Below, piece by piece: positions 53,677-62,165 of a stretch of 64,000 nucleotides of DNA (the stretch's first letter is position 1; each line of letters starts with the position of its first letter). Below the pieces are notes generated by a model. That model made no database searches and was not told where the DNA came from. It saw nothing but the letters and a program-made list of their open reading frames with translations. A program made the position numbers and the translations under genes. Source of the stretch: G963665975 sp963665975. GTDB taxonomy: Bacteria; Bacteroidota; Rhodothermia; Rhodothermales; Bin80. Where the stretch lies: NCBI GenBank assembly GCA_963665975.1, contig OY762508.1:1798001-1862000 (forward strand), written 5' to 3'.

Positions 53677-54679
53677 CGACAACATCCTGTACGTCGGGAT
53701 AGATCTCGGCACGTCACGGAGCGCCGTAGCCGCAAGCAACGACAAGCGCGATTGGGTGCACAGCTATGTCGGATGGCCCCGAGACTTTGTGGCCAGACGC
53801 GTTTTGAAGCGTGATGTGCTCTTCGGACAGGAAGCCATCGACAACCGGCTGTCCCTGGACCTCGTGCGTCCCCTGGAGCATGGCGTTATCCGCAACGGCA
53901 CCCATCGGGAAGAAGAAGCCGTCCGCAAGCTCATCCATCACCTGATTTCGCTGGTCGAGCCGGAAGACGGTCAGAAGATCTATGCCGCCGTCGGCGTCCC
54001 CGCCGAGGCGCTGAAAGTAAACAAGATCGCCATTCGCGATGCCGTCCGGGAATATGCGGACACGCTCATGGTGGTCTCGGAGCCCTTTGCGGTCGCTTAT
54101 CAGCTCGGTGCTCTGAATGACGCGCTGATCGTGGATATCGGGGCCGGCACCATCGACTTCTGCGTCATGCACGGCGCGATGCCGGGCGAGGAAGATCAGC
54201 GGTCACTGCGCACCGGGGGCGATCACATCGACCAGCGACTCACCGAGCTGTTCGCTGAAAAATATCCCGAATCCCGCTTCGGCGAAACCCTGGTGCGCGA
54301 GGTCAAGGAGAAACACGGCCGCGTGGGCAAATCCAACAGCCGCATAAGAGTGAACGTACCGGTCGCCGGCAAGTTTTCACCGCACGATGTCACCAAAGAA
54401 GTGCGTCAGGCATGCGAAAGCGTGGTGCCCGCTATTGCGGAAACCCTCATTGACCTGGTCGCACGCTACGAGCCGGAATTCCAGGAACGCGTGCGGAAGA
54501 ACATCTTTCTCGCCGGTGGCGGCAGCAAGATTCGTGGTATGGAGGGAGCGGTTGCCGGAAAACTTGATGAATACGGCGAATTTACCATCACGGCCGTCGA
54601 TGATCCCCTGTTCATCGGCGCCGAGGGCGCGCTCGCGCTAGCACAGGACATGCCAGAGCAGTACTGGGAGGACATGTGA
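53642..54679 (+). CDS. MamK-family actin-like protein
   Basis: A 345-residue protein from ATG 53642. The actin/HSP70 fold motifs are present: phosphate-1 YVGIDLGTSRSAVAAS, connect, phosphate-2 DALIVDIGAGTIDFCVM, and the adenosine loop IFLAGGGSKIRGME. The whole resembles MamK and related bacterial actins rather than MreB or ParM. It should form ATP-driven filaments. No magnetosome genes are nearby. Position between a cell-wall amidase and folA, with overlaps on both sides, points to a cell-envelope or division role. That is inference. Confidence 0.82.
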   Translation: MPSKKQANSSDNDNILYVGIDLGTSRSAVAASNDKRDWVHSYVGWPRDFVARRVLKRDVLFGQEAIDNRLSLDLVRPLEHGVIRNGTHREEEAVRKLIHHLISLVEPEDGQKIYAAVGVPAEALKVNKIAIRDAVREYADTLMVVSEPFAVAYQLGALNDALIVDIGAGTIDFCVMHGAMPGEEDQRSLRTGGDHIDQRLTELFAEKYPESRFGETLVREVKEKHGRVGKSNSRIRVNVPVAGKFSPHDVTKEVRQACESVVPAIAETLIDLVARYEPEFQERVRKNIFLAGGGSKIRGMEGAVAGKLDEYGEFTITAVDDPLFIGAEGALALAQDMPEQYWEDM

Positions 54680-55236
54680 GCGTGGCGCCAACCAGACAGA
54701 AGGCTGCCAGCCCCGGTCCGGAAATCGTGCTCATCGCCGCTGTCGCCGAGCGGAACCGCGTGATCGGGCGAGGACTCGACTTGCCATGGCACTTGCGCGA
54801 AGATCTCAGGCGGTTCAAGCGCCTGACCATGAACCATGTCATGATAATGGGGCGCCGAACGTTCGAAGGCGTCCTGCACCAGTTCGGTGAACCGTTGCCC
54901 GGACGCCGCATCCTGGTGCTCACCTCCCGCGGCCGGTTCAAAGACTATCCGGAAATCGAATCCTTCCCGTCACTGGGCAGCGCCCTCGAAGCAGCCAGCG
55001 ACGCGCCGGTCATCTTTATCGGCGGCGGCGCGCGCGTCTATGAAGAAGCCCTGGCGGTGGCACATCGTCTGGAGCTTACGTTGGTCGAAGGAGACTACGA
55101 AGGCGATGCCTACTTCCCGGAATACGAACACCTGCTGGGAGACGTGTTCCTGTGCACCGGTGAAGAGCAGCGTGACGGCTTTCGCTTCGTGACCTACTCC
55201 CGGAAGGACGCCGCGTCGCCCAGCACGCGCCGGTAA
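54676..55236 (+). CDS. folA: Dihydrofolate reductase
   Basis: A 186-residue enzyme with a GTG start at 54676, coupled to the previous stop (GTGA). Motifs: IVLIAAVAERNRVIGRGLDL, PWHLREDLRRF with the substrate acidic residue, MIMGRRTFEG (NADPH), ILVLTSR, and FIGGGARVYEEAL. It reduces dihydrofolate, which thyA generates. The last 43 bases overlap the convergent bshA gene. Confidence 0.93.
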   Translation: MSVAPTRQKAASPGPEIVLIAAVAERNRVIGRGLDLPWHLREDLRRFKRLTMNHVMIMGRRTFEGVLHQFGEPLPGRRILVLTSRGRFKDYPEIESFPSLGSALEAASDAPVIFIGGGARVYEEALAVAHRLELTLVEGDYEGDAYFPEYEHLLGDVFLCTGEEQRDGFRFVTYSRKDAASPSTRR

Positions 55237-56342
55237 TATGCCTCGTAGTGCGGGATAATCCGGGCGCTGTCGAAGTGCCGCACAACATGCTCCCGGGCGG
55301 AGGCGGTCATTTGCGCGTGCAAGGCGTCGTCCGTGAGCAGTTGCGTGGCATGCGCCGTAAAGGCATCAAGGTCGCCCAGCGGGCACAGAAAACCACCGCC
55401 ACTGCCCTCCAGCAATTCGGGCAGCCCCCCAATATTGCTGCACACCACGGGGACACCGCAAGCCATCGCTTCAAGAGCCGCAAGACCGAAGGATTCGGAG
55501 CCGCTGGGCATGAGAAACAGATCCGCGATGGAGAGAATCTCTTCGACGGGCTCCTGCTTGCCAAGAAATCGGATGTTGTCATACACTCCAAGCTCCCGCG
55601 CGTAGTGCTCGCAGGGCACGCGGTCCGGCCCGTCGCCAACCAGGAGCAGCGTCACGGGCAGGTTCTGCTCACGCAGGCGGTAAAATATTTCGACGACATG
55701 GCGCGCATTCTTGATGGGCCGAAAATTGGACACATGTACGATGACCTTCTCGCCATTCGCACACAACGCACGCTTGAAATGCTCTTTGTCCAGCCGACGG
55801 AATCGCTGCGTGTCGATAAAATTGGGAATAACTTCGATGTCATTGTGCACCGCGAATGCGCTCTCGGTCTCCCGGCGCAAGAATTTCGACACCGCTGTCA
55901 CACCATCCGACGCATTGATGGAATAGGTTACCACAGGCACGAAGGAACGATCCTGCCCCACGATGGTGATGTCCGTGCCGTGGAGCGTCGTCACCACCGG
56001 AACAGCCAGTCCCTCCTCGGCCAGGATGCTGCGCGCCACAACCGCGCTCGTGGCGTGCGGGATAGCGTAGTGGACATGCAAAAGATCCAGCTTTTCATAA
56101 CGCACCACATCCACCATCTTGCTGGTCAGAGACAGCGAATACGGAGGATACTGGAACAGTGGATACGTGTTGACACTGACCTCGTGGAAGAAAATGTTCT
56201 CGGTGACATGGCCCAGTCGAAACGGCAGTGAATACGCGATAAAATGAATTTGATGTCCGCGCAGGGCCAGCGCCTTACCCAATTCTGTAGCAACGGCTCC
56301 GCTGCCCCCGTATACCGGGTAACAGGTGATTCCGATTTTCAT
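55194..56342 (-). CDS. bshA: N-acetyl-alpha-D-glucosaminyl L-malate synthase
   Basis: A 382-residue GT4 glycosyltransferase from ATG 56342. It has MKIGITCYPVYGGSGAVATE, LLHVHYAIPHATSA, TTLHGTDITIVG, VIPNFIDTQRF, a nucleotide-sugar site VSNFRPIKNARHV and the EX7E-type SESFGLAALEAMACGVPVV. These are close to BshA, which makes GlcNAc-malate from UDP-GlcNAc and L-malate, the first step of bacillithiol synthesis. bshB and bshC are not in the window. Bacillithiol occurs in Firmicutes, Deinococcus and the FCB group, which supports the taxonomic placement. Confidence 0.9.
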   Translation of the reverse strand: MKIGITCYPVYGGSGAVATELGKALALRGHQIHFIAYSLPFRLGHVTENIFFHEVSVNTYPLFQYPPYSLSLTSKMVDVVRYEKLDLLHVHYAIPHATSAVVARSILAEEGLAVPVVTTLHGTDITIVGQDRSFVPVVTYSINASDGVTAVSKFLRRETESAFAVHNDIEVIPNFIDTQRFRRLDKEHFKRALCANGEKVIVHVSNFRPIKNARHVVEIFYRLREQNLPVTLLLVGDGPDRVPCEHYARELGVYDNIRFLGKQEPVEEILSIADLFLMPSGSESFGLAALEAMACGVPVVCSNIGGLPELLEGSGGGFLCPLGDLDAFTAHATQLLTDDALHAQMTASAREHVVRHFDSARIIPHYEAYYRRVLGDAASFRE

Positions 56343-56445
56343 GAACACCCCCAGTATATCTTTGTACTATTGGGGCCACGCAAACCCGTGACACCAATCC
56401 AGGTTGCAGAGCCTGGGCGATCCCCGACATAACCTTCCGAATCCT

Positions 56446-57084
56446 ATGCCACGGAGACTGCAAGTCCTGTTACTCGGCATGCTCCTCTATGCTGCGCTGT
56501 GCAACTCGCCCAGCGCCGGCCAACACTTCGGGATAACGACCGGGATGACGTTCGATCGCGTCTCCAGCATCACCCTCAACAACGTCAAAACCCGGTTTGA
56601 CAACAAGGTGGGCTGGGTGATCGGCGTGTGGATGGAGGCGCCGATGGGACCCTTCGGGATCCAGGTTGGCGTCCGCTATCTTGACGCAGGGCAGCTGTTC
56701 GAAGGGCTTATCGAGGACCAACCGGACGCCGGAGATGTCCGTGACAATTTTGACTTCAGCTTTGTGGAAGTACCTTTTCTGATTCGCTATTCCCTCGACA
56801 CTCCGGTGCTGAGCCCATACGCATTTGCCGGCCCGTTGATGCGCTTTCCCGCCGCACTCGATGTCGAGATTGCCGAGGATGTGAAAACCCTGTCGTTGGC
56901 GGTCGAATTGGGCGCCGGCGTAAAGCTCACCCTGGGTAAGCTCAGCCTCTTTCCGGAGATCGCCTACGTGTACGGCGTCACGAATTTCATCGGAGACAGC
57001 ATCTCGGTAGGTCCGGTCACACTGGACACCGCGGACAAGCAGTCCCTGAACTCGGCCATGCTGCGCCTGGCAGTTGGCTTTTAG
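56446..57084 (+). CDS. Outer-membrane beta-barrel protein
   Basis: A 212-residue protein from ATG 56446 with signal peptide to AGQ. Alternating amphipathic strands run through FGIQVGVRYLDAGQLF, FSFVEVPFLIRYSL, LAVELGAGVKLTLGKLSLFP, and the C-terminal strand is AMLRLAVGF. This matches the outer-membrane beta-barrel (PorT/OMP_b-brl-like) family common in this phylum. No specific function can be given. It is divergent from bshA and 21 bases before pdxB. Confidence 0.75.
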   Translation: MPRRLQVLLLGMLLYAALCNSPSAGQHFGITTGMTFDRVSSITLNNVKTRFDNKVGWVIGVWMEAPMGPFGIQVGVRYLDAGQLFEGLIEDQPDAGDVRDNFDFSFVEVPFLIRYSLDTPVLSPYAFAGPLMRFPAALDVEIAEDVKTLSLAVELGAGVKLTLGKLSLFPEIAYVYGVTNFIGDSISVGPVTLDTADKQSLNSAMLRLAVGF

Positions 57085-57105
57085 GCTCCATATCCAGGTT
57101 GTCCT

Positions 57106-58311
57106 TTGCCAGGGCGCACGACCCTGCTATTGCCTGTGCGCACCCCGCGTCTGCATATCCTAGCTGACGAGAATATCGCTGGCGTGAGAGCAGCCTTCGG
57201 AGACCTCGGCGCTACGCGCCTGACACCCGGCGACTGCATCACGCCCGCAGTCCTTGATCACGCAAGCGTCCTTCTGGTGCGAAGCGTCACGCGCGTGGAT
57301 GCGGCGCTTGTCCGCAACAGCTCCCTGCGGCTCGTCGGATCCGCCACCATCGGCACCGACCATATAGACCTGGAGGCCCTGCACAGGCACGGCATCGCCT
57401 TTGCCCACGCACCCGGCTCGAATGCGGAATCCGTCGTTGAGTATGTGCTAGCCGCGCTCCTGGTCCTCGCCAGGCGGCGTGGAGAACCTCTGCGGGGCAA
57501 GACGCTGGGAATAATAGGATGCGGCAATATTGGCAAACGGCTGCTTGCCCGCACGCAAGCGCTCGGAATCCGTACACTGGTGTGTGATCCGCCTCTTGCG
57601 CGCGCCAGCGAGCAGCACGCCTATCTGCCCCTTGATGCGGTGCTCTCGAAAGCCGATATCGTAACGCTGCATGTGCCGCTTATTCGCGAAGGACCCGACA
57701 GAACCGTGCACCTGCTCGACCGGGCCACCCTGCGCCTGCTCAAACCCGGCGCGTGGCTTATTAACACCTCCCGCGGCCGCGTCGTCTGTGGCGAGGCACT
57801 ACGGCATGTCCTTGAAAAAGGGCGTCTCGGCGGCGCCGTCCTCGATGTCTGGGAGACGGAGCCCGTTCCCGACCCTGCCTTGCTGCGCTTGGTAGACGTG
57901 GCGACCCCGCACATCGCGGGGTATTCCGCCGATGGCAAGCTCTGCGGCACAGCCATGCTGCACGCAGCAGTGCTTAAGCATTTCGGGCTGGCATCTTCGT
58001 GGTCGCCGGATGTCGAACTCCCGCCCGTTGCCCTGGCGGCCTCGCCCGGGGCAACGTTCGAATCCGAAGTCGTCTGGCTCGACGACTTCATCCGGATGCT
58101 CTATGACATTCGGCAGGACGATGCCCGCCTGCGAGCATCCCTCGAGAGGCCTGTACAAGAGCGCGCAGCGTATTTTTCCAGCCTTCGCAAATCGTATCCC
58201 CGGCGGCGTGCCTTCACCCGGCACACCATGCCGCGCCTGCTGGTCCCCGAACCCCTGCGCGCTGCCGTCGCCCGCGGGCTGGGCATCCGGCTTGTTGATC
58301 AGGTTGGATAG
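57106..58311 (+). CDS. pdxB: 4-phosphoerythronate dehydrogenase
   Basis: About 390-400 residues. The start is uncertain: TTG at 57106 or GTG at 57136, just before HILADENI, where the family begins. It is a D-2-hydroxyacid dehydrogenase with NAD site LGIIGCGNIGKRLL, SATIGTDHID, INTSRGRVV (Arg), VLDVWETEP (Glu) and TPHIAGYS (His), plus a PdxB-type C-terminal dimerisation region. It oxidises 4-phosphoerythronate in the DXP-dependent pyridoxal-phosphate route. pdxJ lies 900 bases away on the other strand. Confidence 0.85.
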   Translation: MPGRTTLLLPVRTPRLHILADENIAGVRAAFGDLGATRLTPGDCITPAVLDHASVLLVRSVTRVDAALVRNSSLRLVGSATIGTDHIDLEALHRHGIAFAHAPGSNAESVVEYVLAALLVLARRRGEPLRGKTLGIIGCGNIGKRLLARTQALGIRTLVCDPPLARASEQHAYLPLDAVLSKADIVTLHVPLIREGPDRTVHLLDRATLRLLKPGAWLINTSRGRVVCGEALRHVLEKGRLGGAVLDVWETEPVPDPALLRLVDVATPHIAGYSADGKLCGTAMLHAAVLKHFGLASSWSPDVELPPVALAASPGATFESEVVWLDDFIRMLYDIRQDDARLRASLERPVQERAAYFSSLRKSYPRRRAFTRHTMPRLLVPEPLRAAVARGLGIRLVDQVG

Positions 58312-59207
58312 CCGTAGGAGCGCAAGAGATTATCGCGGTTGCGCCAATTGGGGCGCACTTTTACGCGCAGCGTCAAATAGACGCCGCCACCGATGAACGC
58401 CTCGATATCTTTTCTCGCGGCCGTGCCGGCCCGCTTGAGCGCGCGGCCCCCCGACCCAATCAGGATACCCTTCTGCGAGTCGCGCTCGACGATGATGTCC
58501 GCCTCTATATAGTCCTTTCCGGCGGCGCGCTCCTCGTAGCGCGTTACCTGCACCGCGACCGAGTAAGGCACCTCGTGAGAAAAGCGCTCGAAGACCTTTT
58601 CGCGGATGATTTCGCCGACAAAGAAGCGCTCCGGATGCTCGCTCAGCATGTCGGCCGGATAGTACTGCGCGCCATGCGGCATCCGCACACGTATTTCGCG
58701 CAAGAGCGCATCCAGATTAAATCCCGTGCGCGCAGAAATTGGCACCACCGCCTCGAAGGCGCGCAGAGCGAGATAACGCTCCGCCAGCGGTAGGGCATCC
58801 TCCTGTCGAATGAGGTCGATCTTGTTAATCGCCAGAATGGCGGGCCGTCTCTCAGCGTGTCGCAGGCTCAGCGTGTCAGGATCGTCAGCGCGGCTGTCTG
58901 CCAGGAACAACAGCAGGTCCGCATCCGCGACGGCAGCGGAGAGCGCACGCATCATGGCATTGTGCAGCCTGTAGCGCGGCTCGATCGTGCCAGGCGTATC
59001 CAGGAAGATGATCTGCGACGTATCATCGGTCAGGATCCCGAGAACGCGGTGCCGCGTCGTCTGCGCCTTTGGGGTTACAATGGACAGCTTTCGGCGCAGC
59101 AGCGCATTTAGCAGCGTGCTCTTGCCGACATTGGGCTTGCCGATCAGGGTGACGTATCCGCTGCGATGCCCGCCCGTGTGCGCCATGTCCGGATTGGAGG
59201 CCGCCAT
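58299..59207 (-). CDS. era: GTPase Era
   Basis: A 302-residue protein. G1 GKPNVGKSTLLNALL, switch SIVTPKAQTTRHRVLG, G3 FLDTPGTIE, G4 NKIDLI, then a KH domain with RDSQKGILIGSGGRALKRAG, typical of Era. It binds 16S rRNA and assists small-subunit assembly. The 3' end overlaps pdxB by 13 bases (convergent), and pdxJ lies 4 bases upstream on the same strand. Confidence 0.93.
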   Translation of the reverse strand: MAASNPDMAHTGGHRSGYVTLIGKPNVGKSTLLNALLRRKLSIVTPKAQTTRHRVLGILTDDTSQIIFLDTPGTIEPRYRLHNAMMRALSAAVADADLLLFLADSRADDPDTLSLRHAERRPAILAINKIDLIRQEDALPLAERYLALRAFEAVVPISARTGFNLDALLREIRVRMPHGAQYYPADMLSEHPERFFVGEIIREKVFERFSHEVPYSVAVQVTRYEERAAGKDYIEADIIVERDSQKGILIGSGGRALKRAGTAARKDIEAFIGGGVYLTLRVKVRPNWRNRDNLLRSYGYPT

Positions 59208-59211
59208 ACGG

Positions 59212-59937
59212 CTAGATCCCCTTTACAATCCGCCGCATGTCTGCGACGGCTTCCCTGAGCCCTACGAGCACGGCGCGCGCTATCACCGCGAAGCCAATGG
59301 ACACCTCGCTGAGGTGTGGGACGGTCTCGCCGAATAGCGTGTAGTTGACGTAGTCCAGGCCGTGCCCCGCATGCACACGGAGCCCCAGACCGTGCGCGGC
59401 GGCGGCAGCTCTCGCCAGGCGTTGCGCTTCCAGTAGCCGGTCGGCAGCCGTCTGCGCGACGGCATACTCGCCTGTATGCAATTCCACGGCGTTTGCGCCA
59501 ATGTCGGACGTGGCTTGAACCTGGCTTTCGTCCGGATCGATGAACATGGCGACTTCTTCGATGCCCGCATCCAGAAGGCGACCCGTAGTCCTGCGCAGGA
59601 GTTCCCGGTTTGCGCACACGTCAATGCCCCCCTCGGTGGTCACCTCCTCTCTCCGCTCCGGGACGACCGTCGCCAGCTCCGGACGCGTGTTGCAGCAGAT
59701 GGCGACGATATCCTCGTTCGTCGAGATCTCAAAATCCAGCTTTCCACGTACAGCCTCCTTGAGACGACGCACATCGTGGTCGTTAATATGGCGCCGGTCC
59801 TCTCGCAGGTGGAAGACAATACCGTCCGCTCCCGCCATCTCGCAAAGCACCGCCGCCGCTACGGGGTCAGGGAATTGCTCCCGACGCGCATTCCGCAGCG
59901 TTGCCACATGGTCGATATTTATCAGTAATCTGGTCAC
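59212..59937 (-). CDS. pdxJ: Pyridoxine 5'-phosphate synthase
   Basis: A 241-residue TIM-barrel enzyme with a GTG start at 59937. Signature sequences: LLINIDHVATLRNAR, DGIVFHLREDRRHI (catalytic His/Glu), KLDFEISTNEDIV, VELHTGEYA and VHAGHGLDY. It condenses aminoacetone phosphate and deoxyxylulose 5-phosphate to pyridoxine phosphate. With pdxB it shows the DXP-dependent pathway. It is probably co-transcribed with era. Confidence 0.93.
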   Translation of the reverse strand: MTRLLINIDHVATLRNARREQFPDPVAAAVLCEMAGADGIVFHLREDRRHINDHDVRRLKEAVRGKLDFEISTNEDIVAICCNTRPELATVVPERREEVTTEGGIDVCANRELLRRTTGRLLDAGIEEVAMFIDPDESQVQATSDIGANAVELHTGEYAVAQTAADRLLEAQRLARAAAAAHGLGLRVHAGHGLDYVNYTLFGETVPHLSEVSIGFAVIARAVLVGLREAVADMRRIVKGI

Positions 59938-60130
59938 ACGTCAACTGTGTTGAGATCAATTCAGACGCGCTGCCGCTACGAGCGCGCCCCGCGACAGGGA
60001 ACGAACGAAATCCGACGGATGCAGGTTGCATTTACAACGGAAGAACGCGTACTTTTGACCTGACTGCCACCGCGCAGCCAATTCTCAGGACACGAGGGTC
60101 TTTTCGTCATCTTATGTGGAGTGCACGTCA

Positions 60131-60589
60131 ATGGGCAATCAAACTCTCAAAATCATCATTCAGGTTGTGCTGGGGCTTGTTATTGTAGCATTGGGATACT
60201 GGCTCTACCTCTCTATAACCGGACCATGGGATGCCGTCGAAGAGCAACGAGCCATTACCGAAATGACGCGCTCCCGCATGGACAAGGTTCGCATGGCCCT
60301 CGTGCGCCACGAACGGGTGGAGGATCGTTTCCCGAGTTCGCTGGATTCGCTTGTGATCTGGGTGGAGCAGGATTCCGTGATTCAATCCAATCCCGACAGC
60401 GTTTTCGAGATGGTGGGCTTCAATCTCGATTCGCTGCTCTTTTCACCGCGCACCGGCAATATGTGGGAATATGCGGTCAACGACACGGGGCGGGTGGCAA
60501 TCTACCAGCTCAAGGATCCCGACTCAGATGATAGGATCGGATCGATGAACCCCGATGTAACCCTGATCAACGCAGCGAGTTGGGAGTAG
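60131..60589 (+). CDS. Single-pass membrane protein of unknown function
   Basis: A 152-residue protein from ATG 60131, with one N-terminal helix (IIIQVVLGLVIVALGYWLYL) and a periplasmic part (RSRMDKVRMALVRHERVEDRFPSSLDSLV). This is the arrangement of pseudopilin-like or type II secretion G-like proteins, but there is no prepilin peptidase site. Residues around FPSSLDSL resemble the short stalk found in such proteins. It stands alone. Confidence 0.6.
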   Translation: MGNQTLKIIIQVVLGLVIVALGYWLYLSITGPWDAVEEQRAITEMTRSRMDKVRMALVRHERVEDRFPSSLDSLVIWVEQDSVIQSNPDSVFEMVGFNLDSLLFSPRTGNMWEYAVNDTGRVAIYQLKDPDSDDRIGSMNPDVTLINAASWE

Positions 60590-60930
60590 TCGCCTGAGGT
60601 ATGTCGGCCGGTATTCGCCAGGGCGAGACCACATCGGTGGTGGATGACCTGGATTGTCAGGGGGACCGCGCAAGGTGTCGGTTATCAACATAATGCGAGC
60701 TAATTGCGTGTAATCGTAACGCTCTGGCCGTCGGTACGCCAATTGCTCCGCGTAGTTTTGCGAGAGTCTCTAGGAGTAATACATTTAAATAAGTAATGCG
60801 TTGTTAATAAGTTATAACTATCACCCCTATCAGCCACCGATTCGACTGACTACTGCTCATCTCCCCTTCGTCGCCCATCTGCGACCCGGTGTGGACGATG
60901 ACCCCGACACCATCGACGCACCGATCCTCA
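60590..60930. other. Gap without recognisable gene
   Basis: It contains an AT-rich stretch near 60780-60830 that may be a promoter. Nothing else is identifiable. Codon and base character change to the right of it. Confidence 0.35.
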
Positions 60931-60939
60931 AGTGTATCG

Positions 60940-61300
60940 GCGCAGGCCGAGCCAACAACCTGCTCCTCCGCGTGAAGCGACCGTGCGATCTTTTCGCCCA
61001 CCAAGTGTTTTTTCGTGCCCTGAACCACGCCTTTGCACTGGCCACCGTCCCACAGATCGCCACCGTACTCGGGCTTACCGAGCGGACCCTCCAACGTCGC
61101 TGCGCTGCCATCTGCGTCCCTCACCACAAACGTCCTAATATCACTCGCACGCCTCTTTACCGTGAAACAGCTCGCGGAGTAGGGCCGGCAGCGAGCCGAT
61201 ACCATCGCCCTCTCTGTAGGGTTGTCAGAATACTCGAATTCCCGTAGGCTCAAGCGCCAGCTTCATGAGACGTTTCGGGGCACCGGATACGTGAAAGACG
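60940..61300 (+). pseudogene. Possible AraC-type regulator remnant
   Basis: Two broken frames read PQIATVLGLTERTLQRRCAA and, further on, IALSVGLSEYSNSRRLKRQL, resembling the two helix-turn-helix units of an AraC-family C-terminus. They are in separate frames and flanked by nonsense. The match is by pattern only. Confidence 0.3.
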
Positions 61301-61303
61301 TGA

Positions 61304-62059
61304 TCATCCGGGTGTTTGCCGGTTCCCGATCACCCGGGACATCACCCGCCGGACCCTCTCCACCAGCCCCTTGTCCTCGTCAGTGATCCCTCGGACCGAC
61401 ACCACAATGTCGGGCGTAATTTCGATCCGGGCCCAGGTGTCCAGCGAGCCCGGCGCGTTCATCCTTCGCTGCCGCACCCTATCCTGGAGGTCTACCAGCA
61501 TATCAGCCAAGGCCCTCGCCGACCCCTCGTCTTCCTCCAGATGGGTCAGCCCCGGCTCGCGCACGCTCAGATCGTAACCAATCTCCGTGTCGTCTTCCGA
61601 GGGGCGGGCTTCCGCAGGCAGTTCGGCCGCCAGCGCGAACTGCGGGTCCCCATCCGCCTCAAGTCTCTCCCTGATCCTCATCCGCTTCTCAAGCGCCATC
61701 CGCCGCATCTCCGGAGGCCGGAATGCGCTCGGCGCCATTTCGACCAGTTCCGGCGTGACCGCAAGTCGCCCATCGGCTACGCGAGCGATCAGTGACGGTG
61801 AGACTCGGTCGAATACCATGCGCATCTCACTCAGCGACACCGCAGGCACCTCGCCCGCTTCCTCCGCTTCCCGTATCCGCCGAATGAAGAGCAGGCGGTC
61901 CCTGGTCAGCTTCGGGTACTGGGTCCGCGGTCCGCGCCTGCCCACGCGGGGAAGCAGCCCCTCCTGGATGTAGTACGCAATTGTCCTGCGGTCGAAGCCC
62001 GTTTCCTCCTCCAGCTCCCGGGCCGTGTAGCTCGGCCTGCTCTTCGGTTTCCCGGTCAT
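61304..62059 (-). CDS. MerR-family transcriptional regulator
   Basis: A 251-residue protein from ATG 62059; a GTG at 62065 is possible. The N-terminal MerR winged helix is clear: YTARELEEETGFDRRTIAYY, IQEGLLPRVG, followed by RLLFIRRIREAEEAG. The long C-terminal part (RIREAEE... to VSVRGITDEDKGLVERVRRV) is helical with acidic stretches and an unrecognised effector domain; no cysteine metal site is apparent. It diverges from the ARPP-1 gene with a palindrome between them, and probably regulates both. Confidence 0.75.
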   Translation of the reverse strand: MTGKPKSRPSYTARELEEETGFDRRTIAYYIQEGLLPRVGRRGPRTQYPKLTRDRLLFIRRIREAEEAGEVPAVSLSEMRMVFDRVSPSLIARVADGRLAVTPELVEMAPSAFRPPEMRRMALEKRMRIRERLEADGDPQFALAAELPAEARPSEDDTEIGYDLSVREPGLTHLEEDEGSARALADMLVDLQDRVRQRRMNAPGSLDTWARIEITPDIVVSVRGITDEDKGLVERVRRVMSRVIGNRQTPG

Positions 62060-62096
62060 ATTCACTGTCTTTTACTGTTTTCTACTGTTGATATAC

Positions 62097-62120
62097 TGGT
62101 AATTATTCAGTATATTACCA
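62097..62120. promoter_or_regulatory. Palindromic site between the MerR gene and the ARPP-1 gene
   Basis: TGGTAAT and ATTACCA are inverted arms separated by 10 bases. They are flanked on both sides by short ACTGTT/ACTGTC repeats (62073-62090, 62128-62147). The 100-base divergent gap is AT-rich. It is probably the MerR operator overlapping both promoters. Confidence 0.5.
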
Positions 62121-62165
62121 ATATACCAACTGTTCACTACTGTCAATACAAAAAGGAGACATCAA

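Noticed and set aside
53642..54679. Magnetosome island
   Set aside because: No other mam or mms gene is present. The MamK-like protein alone does not indicate magnetosomes.
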